Shown: piece after piece, positions 58,154 to 64,000 of the stretch
Position numbering within the stretch: position 1 is the stretch's first letter
Layout of the letters: each line of letters begins with the position of its first letter
Made by a program: the position numbers and the translations under genes
Notes under the pieces: generated by a model
The model's database searches: none
What the model saw: the letters and a program-made list of their open reading frames with translations, nothing else
Told to the model about the DNA's origin: nothing
From: an uncultured Bacilli bacterium
GTDB lineage: Bacteria; Bacillota_I; Bacilli_A; RF39; UBA660
Length of the DNA: 64,000 nt
Assembly: GCA_934131175.1 (NCBI GenBank)
Contig: CAKOZD010000002.1
Coordinates: 62,001 to 126,000, forward strand
Direction: 5' to 3'

Positions 58154-59302
58154 ATGGATTTAAATTATGACTCTAACCAATATGAAATAGGTGAAGGTGT
58201 TATGTCTTCTATTAAAAGTTCAATAGATACTAGTAATTCATCAATAAAAAGTGATTTTGATAAAGTTATTAGTGTTGCGAATGATTATAAAATTAATTTG
58301 TCAAATACTATAAAACTTGATGATTTACAAAGTGATTTTTCTTCACTAAGTACTTATTTAGATGATGTTTCTAAAAGTGCACTTTTAGCTAAATCTGCAA
58401 TTGATACTTATTCTAAAAGTGACGGTACAGAAGAAGACAGGCAAATATTGTTATCTGTTCTTGGAGCAAGTATAAGTACTTCTCAACCTAATGCTTTTGT
58501 TAGAACTGTTTATACTGGTTTAATGGGTGGAGCAATGTTTGGAGAAGGTTTTCTTAGTTTTTTTGAAGATGTTGGAGATTGTGCCATTGTTTTAGGTAGT
58601 GGAGTGGTTGGATTATTTGATAAAAAGAAAGCTCAAGAAATGAGAGATTTTGCATCTAAAAATTTATCTAAGGATTTATTTGAAAATAATTCTACATTTG
58701 AAAAAATCAATAAATATAGTTATTTTGATAAAAATAGTGTTTATGCTGATGTATTTAAATTAGGTGGAAAGGCTGCTGCTGCAGTAACTGTTGGTAGTGT
58801 TGCATCTAAGACTGTTAGTAGTTTTACAAAAGCAAAATCTACTGCTGTTGCATCTAATATTAGTACATTTGGAAGTGATACAAGAGAAAATTTGAGTAGA
58901 GGAATGGGATTAAAGAGTTCTTTAATGTTTGCTGGAGCAAGTCTTGCTACGACACATGCAGTTAATAAGTATCTGTCACCTGCCCTTGCATCTAAAGTAG
59001 GAGAAACAGTTGCTGGTACAAAGGTTGGAAATGTTATTAGAGGTGCTGATACAGTAGCATCTAGTGTTTTTGGAAGTAATGTTGATAATGTAAAAAGTGT
59101 TGCTCAAACTGCGGTTGATTACTCTATTAAAGAGACAAAATCAAAAACAGATAATTTAGTATCTGGTGATGGAAATGAAAAAACTACAAATGACGCGGTT
59201 GCTCAAGATGCTGCAAATCTAGGAATAGATACTGCTAAAACAACAGGTGAGCAAGTAATTGAAAAATCTATAGAAAAGGCTGTAGTTGATGCAGTGTTAT
59301 AA
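58154..59302 (+). CDS. Putative type VII secretion substrate-like protein
   Basis: A 382-residue protein. Residues 1 to about 105 are helical and polar, like the WXG/LXG N-termini of type VII substrates (MSSIKSSIDTSNSSIKSDF). The middle holds Gly/Ala-rich hydrophobic stretches (GLMGGAMFGEGFLSFFEDV, FKLGGKAAAAVTVGSVAS). The end is Ala/Val/Lys-rich. No signal peptide is present. DUF4176-like and coiled-coil genes follow directly. The substrate call rests mainly on this context. ATG 58154 follows GAGGAGGAT; an ATG at 58133 lies upstream of that site. Confidence 0.65.
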   Translation: MDLNYDSNQYEIGEGVMSSIKSSIDTSNSSIKSDFDKVISVANDYKINLSNTIKLDDLQSDFSSLSTYLDDVSKSALLAKSAIDTYSKSDGTEEDRQILLSVLGASISTSQPNAFVRTVYTGLMGGAMFGEGFLSFFEDVGDCAIVLGSGVVGLFDKKKAQEMRDFASKNLSKDLFENNSTFEKINKYSYFDKNSVYADVFKLGGKAAAAVTVGSVASKTVSSFTKAKSTAVASNISTFGSDTRENLSRGMGLKSSLMFAGASLATTHAVNKYLSPALASKVGETVAGTKVGNVIRGADTVASSVFGSNVDNVKSVAQTAVDYSIKETKSKTDNLVSGDGNEKTTNDAVAQDAANLGIDTAKTTGEQVIEKSIEKAVVDAVL

Positions 59303-59317
59303 GAGGAGGTTAATATT

Positions 59318-59605
59318 ATGAATAATTTTTTACCAGTAGGAAGTGTAGTTTTATTAAAAAATGGTAAGAAACCAATATCGATTATTGGTTATAAGATGTC
59401 TTCTTTAGATAATAAATATTTAATGAAAGGTCATGAAACTACATCTAATAAAGTTTATGATTATTGTGCAGTACTATATCCAGAAGGGTTAATTAGTAGT
59501 GACAACTTTATTTTGTTTGATAAAGAAAATATTGAAACTGTTATTTTCAAAGGGTATGAAAGTGATGATTGCAAGGAATTATTTGATTTTTTAAGTAAAG
59601 AATAG
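59318..59605 (+). CDS. DUF4176-like protein
   Basis: A 95-residue protein. It opens FLPVGSVVLLKNGKKPISII, continues with YDYCAVLYPEGLISSDNFI, and ends with IETVIFKGYESDDCKELFDF. This is the arrangement of DUF4176 proteins, which accompany type VII secretion substrates in Firmicutes. Role unknown, possibly chaperone-like. It lies 15 bases after the preceding gene, with GAGGAGGT before the ATG. Confidence 0.75.
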   Translation: MNNFLPVGSVVLLKNGKKPISIIGYKMSSLDNKYLMKGHETTSNKVYDYCAVLYPEGLISSDNFILFDKENIETVIFKGYESDDCKELFDFLSKE

Positions 59606-59613
59606 GTGATAAT

Positions 59614-60249
59614 ATGGGATTTGTTAATATGAAAGAGTATTCTGAAAATAATTTACCTAAAGCAGGTAGTGCATCAGAATATGTTGTTTGTGAAAGTATT
59701 AGTAATTATCATCCTTTTGATATAAGTGGAGCATTTGATGCAATAGAGAGTGCTTGTAGTGAAGTTATTAGTAGTTCTAATGATTACTGTAATGATTTGA
59801 AAGATAAGATAACTTCTTTAGGAGACGAGTGGGGGCAAAAGTTTATCTCAATAAATGAAAAAGATATTGGTATAGTAGTTCCAGAGCAGTTTCAAGATGA
59901 TTATGATAATATTACAAGTCATATACAAGAACAAGTTGATAGATGTAAAACACTAGCATCAGATGTTAGTAATAGATTAGATGAAGTAAAATTATATGTG
60001 CAAAAGTTAGAAGAAAATTTGAAAACTTTTAATGATTTACGTAATAAAAAAAGTTCACTTGAAAGTAGTATTTCAAATTGTGAACGAAGTATAAGTGCTG
60101 AGTATTCTAAAGAACAAGTAAATAGTTCAGTTATTTCTAATTTGCAAGTTAAAAAGAATGGTTATGAAACAGAACTTGCAGGTGTTAATTCGAAAATATC
60201 TCAGTATAATATGATTAATGAACCAGATGGACAATGGATAGTTGCATAA
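59614..60249 (+). CDS. Coiled-coil protein of the type VII-like cluster
   Basis: A 211-residue protein. Two helical parts are seen: about 35-75 (AFDAIESACSEVISSSNDYC) and a long coiled coil at 95-195 (DEVKLYVQKLEENLKTFNDL). No signal peptide. Helical partners of this kind pair with type VII substrates. It is eight bases after the DUF4176-like gene behind GGTGATA. The terminator stem covers its stop. Confidence 0.7.
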   Translation: MGFVNMKEYSENNLPKAGSASEYVVCESISNYHPFDISGAFDAIESACSEVISSSNDYCNDLKDKITSLGDEWGQKFISINEKDIGIVVPEQFQDDYDNITSHIQEQVDRCKTLASDVSNRLDEVKLYVQKLEENLKTFNDLRNKKSSLESSISNCERSISAEYSKEQVNSSVISNLQVKKNGYETELAGVNSKISQYNMINEPDGQWIVA

Positions 60250-60261
60250 ACTATCTTTTTT
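60237..60261 (+). terminator. Terminator overlapping the stop codon
   Basis: GATAGTT (60237-60243) pairs with AACTATC (60249-60255), followed by T. The stop TAA at 60247-60249 is in the hairpin. Confidence 0.75.
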
Positions 60262-60967
60262 AATTACAAGAAATTCCATCAATACAAATATTTATTGTAT
60301 AAATACTGTTACCTCTATATTCATTATTTTTAAAATCATCATTGTCATCATATGTAAATACGCTAAATTGTATTTTAGAATCTATGTCAAAACAAGAATA
60401 ACTCATTTGCATTTTAAAAGCAGTAAATAAAGTGTTATCATTCATTTGATTGCTTTCTATATGAGAATAAAAACTTTTTCCTTGATTGGCATAGTCGTCA
60501 TATAAGTAATTCATTAGATATTCCCACTTATCAAAAGTGTTATCTGGACCATAAATATTATATGAAATATTTTCTCCATTTTTTAATTTAAATTTAATAT
60601 TAAATCCTATTTTTAAATTATTATTGATATTTTTAAAATTAGTCCATTCATTATAAAAAGAAGTTGCAAAAGTATTATTTAGAGTAATTTCTTCTTTGTT
60701 ACTTGGAAATATTTGAAAAGTATCAATAAGTCCTTCTACTTCTAATTTTGTATTAATTGTATGTAGTTTTATTAATTTATTTCCAGATAGTTTATAAATA
60801 CCAATTGGTGTGGTATTTAAATCTTTATAAGAGTCTTTTTCTGCTTTTACATTTTCTTCTTTAATTATTTCTTTTTGTGTTTTTGGTTCTTGTTCGTTTT
60901 TATTTTCTTTTACACATCCTGTACAAATAGTTAATATAATTAATAGTATATATAGTGTTTTTTTCAT
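60260..60967 (-). CDS. Putative lipoprotein, unknown function
   Basis: A 235-residue protein with a signal of the lipoprotein type (LYILLIILTICTGC, then VKENKNEQ). A Lys/Glu linker of about 30 residues leads to a beta-rich outer domain with YKLSGNKLIKLHTI and IKFKLKNGENISYNIYG. Two cysteine pairs (SYSCFD; INICIDGISC) are near the end. No family is recognised. It converges on the type VII-like cluster. Confidence 0.75.
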   Translation of the reverse strand: MKKTLYILLIILTICTGCVKENKNEQEPKTQKEIIKEENVKAEKDSYKDLNTTPIGIYKLSGNKLIKLHTINTKLEVEGLIDTFQIFPSNKEEITLNNTFATSFYNEWTNFKNINNNLKIGFNIKFKLKNGENISYNIYGPDNTFDKWEYLMNYLYDDYANQGKSFYSHIESNQMNDNTLFTAFKMQMSYSCFDIDSKIQFSVFTYDDNDDFKNNEYRGNSIYTINICIDGISCN

Positions 60968-61103
60968 AATATCAATCCTTTATTTAATTATATCAAATGA
61001 TTAGTGCTTTATATTTTAAATTTTTATTAAAAAGTTATTGCTTTAATATTTTTGTTGTTTTAGAATATGGATTAATATTTAATTTGATTAGGGGAGATAT
61101 AAA

Positions 61104-61643
61104 ATGAAAGAAAAAGTACAAGACGAAGTACAAGAAGAACAAGAAAATAAGTATGAGGAAATGCTTAGAAAAATTGATGAGTTAAGATATTTATATTATG
61201 CAAATGAGCATGATAAAGATGTTTGTGCTGCTATTGAGAAATGTATAAAAGATATGAAATTAGGTGAATTAGAATATCCTATTATTGATAAGAAAGAAGG
61301 AGAAGAAACATATAAATATGTTATGCTTGATGATGATTATGAATTTCCTACAATTGTTGAGACAACTTTAGAAGATTATCATGATGTTTCAGAAATGTTA
61401 TATATTGCTTATACTGCTCATGGTGATGATCAAATGTTTTTTATTGAGTTTGCAATAGAGCCGGAAGATTTATTTAAATTACTTTTATTACAAGCAAATA
61501 TGGGGATTATCTCAATAAGTAAAACACCTTATACTGGTATGAATAATGTTCGTTACTGGGTTAGAAAACCTTATAGAAATTCATTTGGTGCATTTATTGA
61601 TGGAAAGAAAAGTAAAAATTCAATGCAATATCAGAAAAAGTAA
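61104..61643 (+). CDS. Hypothetical cytoplasmic protein
   Basis: A 179-residue acidic protein. A charged N-terminal helix (VQDEVQEEQENKYEEMLRKI) is followed by an alpha/beta part, MLYIAYTAHGDDQMFFIEFA and GMNNVRYWVRKPYRN. No signal peptide or membrane helix. ATG follows TAGGGGAGA. I do not recognise it. Confidence 0.7.
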   Translation: MKEKVQDEVQEEQENKYEEMLRKIDELRYLYYANEHDKDVCAAIEKCIKDMKLGELEYPIIDKKEGEETYKYVMLDDDYEFPTIVETTLEDYHDVSEMLYIAYTAHGDDQMFFIEFAIEPEDLFKLLLLQANMGIISISKTPYTGMNNVRYWVRKPYRNSFGAFIDGKKSKNSMQYQKK

Positions 61644-61695
61644 TTGTTTTCTAGTTTGTTGAAGTTTATTTTATAATATTTCTATGGTGAAAGAT

Positions 61696-62121
61696 ATGGA
61701 AAAAAGGATTTATACACAAAAGTTTGAAGTAAATAAATTTAGTATTTCTATTTTTATGCTTATTTGTTTAATTATTTGTATATTTTTATTGATGTTAGGA
61801 TTTTATAGTGTTTTTTCTTTATATTTAATATTGGCAATAGCTGTTATCTGTTTTATTGCTTTGTATTTGTTATTATATGTTTTATTATTTATAAAAAATA
61901 ATAAATTAATAATATATGACAATCATATAGAAGTAGTTGTTTTTGAATTTTTTCATGTAAAAAAATATAATTTAAAAATAGAAGATGTGCAAGAAGTAAA
62001 TATAGAGCATAATGTTGGTTGGGAAATATATATTGAATTGAAAAATAATGAAATTATAAGATTTAGTAGTTTATGTTTACCTTTAGGTAAGGGTCATATT
62101 ATGAGGCAAAAAAGTTATTGA
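61696..62121 (+). CDS. Small two-helix membrane protein, possible PH-like domain
   Basis: A 141-residue protein. Two close helices at about 16-40 and 44-66 (FMLICLIICIFLLMLGFY; LILAIAVICFIALYLLLYV) precede a strand-rich part, KLIIYDNHIEVVVFEFF and WEIYIELKNNEIIRFSS, like bacterial PH-domain membrane proteins. ATG 61696 follows GGTGAAAG; the ATG at 61684 overlaps that site. Confidence 0.65.
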   Translation: MEKRIYTQKFEVNKFSISIFMLICLIICIFLLMLGFYSVFSLYLILAIAVICFIALYLLLYVLLFIKNNKLIIYDNHIEVVVFEFFHVKKYNLKIEDVQEVNIEHNVGWEIYIELKNNEIIRFSSLCLPLGKGHIMRQKSY

Positions 62122-62198
62122 ATGCTTTAAAAAAAGTTAACTTATAAGAATATTTAAGTTTTCTTTAATATTTTAATTATTAATTCATATTGATTGAG

Positions 62199-62223
62199 TA
62201 GGTTTATTTAAAACCTATTTTTT
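62199..62223 (+). terminator. Terminator after the gene at 61696
   Basis: TAGGTTT (62199-62205) pairs with AAACCTA (62211-62217), followed by six T. The rest of 62122-62293 shows no gene. Confidence 0.75.
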
Positions 62224-62293
62224 GTTATAATTTATTATAAAAATATGTATTATTTTAATTTTAAATTTTTGTTGCAATGGAGGTTTTGTAAAA

Positions 62294-62806
62294 ATGAATA
62301 TTGAAATAAGAAAAGCTACAGCAAATGATGCTAGCAAAGTCATTGATTTTTGTAAGAAAGTTGGATCAGAAACAGATAATTTATCATATGGGTCTGAGGG
62401 AATTGGTAGTAATATAGATAGAATTGCTAAATATTTAGATAATGTTTATAATTCTAATACTTCAGTTTTTCTCATTGCAATCATAGATAATGAAGTTGTT
62501 GGTTATGCCGAGTTTATGGGAATGTTTAGAAAAAGATTATCACATCTTGGAGAAATTGGAATAGCAGTTATAAAAGAATATCAAAATAAAAAAATTGGTT
62601 CAAATCTTATGAAACAATTAATTTATTATGTAAAAAATGATATTAATGCTGAAATAATTGAATTAAAGGTAAGAGTTGATAACGAAAAGGCAATTAATAT
62701 GTATAAAAAATTTGGTTTTAAAAAGATTGGATATTATGAGAAATATTTAAAAGTTGATGATAAGTATTTTGATTGTGATATTATGACATTATGTTTAAAA
62801 AGATAG
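62294..62806 (+). CDS. GNAT acetyltransferase
   Basis: A 170-residue protein. It opens IEIRKATANDASKVIDFCKK. The acetyl-CoA segment is GEIGIAVIKEYQNKKIGSNL, followed by VDNEKAINMYKKFGFKKIGY, a typical end of the fold. The substrate is unknown. ATG follows TGGAGGTTTTG. Confidence 0.9.
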   Translation: MNIEIRKATANDASKVIDFCKKVGSETDNLSYGSEGIGSNIDRIAKYLDNVYNSNTSVFLIAIIDNEVVGYAEFMGMFRKRLSHLGEIGIAVIKEYQNKKIGSNLMKQLIYYVKNDINAEIIELKVRVDNEKAINMYKKFGFKKIGYYEKYLKVDDKYFDCDIMTLCLKR

Positions 62807-62845
62807 TTAAATTTTTAATAGTATTTATATTCTAAGGAGACGAAA

Positions 62846-63343
62846 ATGAAATATTTAATAAGGAAAAGTAGTAGAGAAGATTGTAAAGATATTGCTCATT
62901 TAATTACTATTATTTGGAATGAAACTTATAGAGGTATAGTTAGTGATAATTTTTTAAATAAATTATACGAAAATGAAGATGAAAGAAGTAATAATTTATA
63001 TGAAGAATTTAATGATAGTCATATGTTAGTTCTAGTTATTAATGGTAGAATAGTTGGATTTGTAAATGTTGGAGAGTCTTCTGATGAAAATTATGATAAA
63101 TGTGGTGAGCTATATGCTTTATATGTACTTAGTAAATATCATGGCCAAGGTTATGGGAAGAAACTATTTTTAGCAGGTGTAGATGAATTAAAAAATATGG
63201 GATATAGCAAAATGTTAATAGGATGTCTTGATGGTAATTTGAGTAATAGTTTTTATAAACATATGGGTGGAATATATGTTAAGACTCGTCTTTTTGAAAA
63301 ATTGCAGTTACCTGAAAATGTATATTATTTTGAAAATATCTAA
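62846..63343 (+). CDS. GNAT acetyltransferase
   Basis: A 165-residue protein with YLIRKSSREDCKDIAHLIT at the start, the acetyl-CoA motif ALYVLSKYHGQGYGKKLFLA (Gln-Gly-x-Gly-Lys), and NLSNSFYKHMGGIYVKTRLF near the end. The sequence is not close to its neighbour at 62294. The substrate is unknown. ATG follows TAAGGAGACGA. Confidence 0.9.
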   Translation: MKYLIRKSSREDCKDIAHLITIIWNETYRGIVSDNFLNKLYENEDERSNNLYEEFNDSHMLVLVINGRIVGFVNVGESSDENYDKCGELYALYVLSKYHGQGYGKKLFLAGVDELKNMGYSKMLIGCLDGNLSNSFYKHMGGIYVKTRLFEKLQLPENVYYFENI

Positions 63344-63400
63344 ACTTATAATTGCATTGCTAAAAAGTTTAATAATAGATAGAATTTTTTAGTGTTATGT

Positions 63401-63435
63401 AGATAGATTAAATATTTTTAACTCTATCTTTTTAT
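63401..63435 (+). terminator. Terminator after the second acetyltransferase
   Basis: AGATAGATTAA pairs with TTAACTCTATCT with one bulged base, followed by TTTTATTTTT. Confidence 0.65.
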
Positions 63436-63486
63436 TTTTGATAAAATATGATAATATATTAAAGCAAGAAAAAGGGGGAATATGCT

Positions 63487-64000
63487 ATGCCATTAGATAG
63501 AAATTGGAAACGCAAGAGACAAGTTGAACTTCAAAAGAAATTTATATGTACCGCTTTAGCACTTATTGTAACAAGTGAATCATATCTTCCTTTTATTGAG
63601 AAAAAAATTATAAGTAAAGATAGTTATGCTACTTATATGACTAATAAATTAAAAAATCAGATAAAACATTCTTCTAAATTAAATGATGATGAGAAAGATA
63701 TTTTATTAAATGATGAACTATTACATGACGTATGTTTATCTTATTATGATACTTATATGGAAATAGAAATTCCAAAACGTTTTAAGAATTTGGATATAAA
63801 AACTTTTTCAGATAGTGATTTAGAAAATGAATACTTAGAAAATAGTACAGGTTATTATACACTTGGAAGTCCTGGTACTTTACATGTTAGAGACTATGAA
63901 GAAGATAAGTCTAATCCGTATGAGTTTTTAAAAGTTATTTCTCATGAATATGCTCATTTATTACAAAGCCCTTCAAAATATGTTTATATAAAAGAAAGTG
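63487..64000 (+). CDS. Truncated protein with HEXXH zinc-protease motif
   Basis: The frame opens at ATG 63487 behind AAGGGGGAA and runs off the right edge after 171 codons. It begins MPLDRNWKRKRQVELQKKF. A short hydrophobic stretch (ICTALALIVTS) lies at about 20-30. The motif HEYAHLLQSP near the edge matches zinc metallopeptidases. An earlier ATG at 63482 stops after four codons. The family cannot be named from this part. Confidence 0.75.
   Translation, partial: MPLDRNWKRKRQVELQKKFICTALALIVTSESYLPFIEKKIISKDSYATYMTNKLKNQIKHSSKLNDDEKDILLNDELLHDVCLSYYDTYMEIEIPKRFKNLDIKTFSDSDLENEYLENSTGYYTLGSPGTLHVRDYEEDKSNPYEFLKVISHEYAHLLQSPSKYVYIKES

Overview
This is a 64 kb chromosomal stretch of a very AT-rich Gram-positive-type bacterium, best matched by an uncultured host-associated member of the Bacilli/Mollicutes-like lineages (RF39 or Erysipelotrichales-like). 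That placement is inference. What supports it is the low GC, the strong GGAGG/GGTGA ribosome binding sites, two T-box leaders, an infC-rpmI-rplT operon with an attenuator, prolipoproteins, a BceRS-AB type antimicrobial-peptide module, a serpin, BspA-type leucine-rich repeats and type VII-secretion-associated genes. TGA is used as a stop (for example at 16128-16130) and Trp is TGG, so the code is the standard bacterial one and not the Mycoplasma code. I see no rRNA, CRISPR array or insertion sequence.

Layout. 1-4.7 kb: a truncated gene, YutD-like and DUF1292 proteins, a large acidic coiled-coil protein, an Nfu scaffold and an S1-domain protein. 4.7-5.9 kb: a 12-gene tRNA operon (Val, Thr, Tyr, Gln, Lys, Leu, Ser, fMet, Asp, Phe, Arg, Pro) with a consensus promoter and a terminator. 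5.9-13.1 kb: an MvaI/BcnI-like nuclease with no partner methylase, a transglutaminase-like surface protein, a D,D-carboxypeptidase, a divergent phosphoesterase, an FAD-dependent dehydrogenase, an anchored cyclophilin and dCMP deaminase. 13.1-35.3 kb: the translation core, with a Gly T-box/LOG-like gene/glyQS, infC-rpmI-rplT, rpsB, tsf, frr, folD, Phe T-box/pheST, then a membrane-anchored serpin, rimM-trmD, a TasA-like/DUF5305-like pair and rplS. 35.3-46.7 kb: signal peptidase, a UDG-like protein, a queuosine-salvage (Qng1) homologue, acetyltransferases, an ABC-F protein, HAD and Nudix hydrolases and a family of cysteine-containing anchored proteins. 46.7-52 kb: a complete BceR-BceS-BceA-BceB set plus a lipoprotein, with two matching operator sites. 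52-64 kb: accessory surface genes, including a radical SAM protein with odd cysteine spacing, a prepilin fused to a BspA-type LRR adhesin with a second pilin, a type VII secretion-like trio, small membrane proteins, two acetyltransferases and a truncated HEXXH protein.

The most unusual signals are these. Adjacent ribosomal proteins L20 and S2 both carry a C-terminal Rho_N/SAP-like domain on a charged linker. A pilin-LRR fusion lies in a gene cluster without visible assembly machinery. infC appears to start at ATC behind an attenuator. The glycine T-box is very short and places a LOG-family gene ahead of glyQS. BceR-type boxes stand before both bceR and bceA. All functional calls come from reading motifs by eye; no database search was run.
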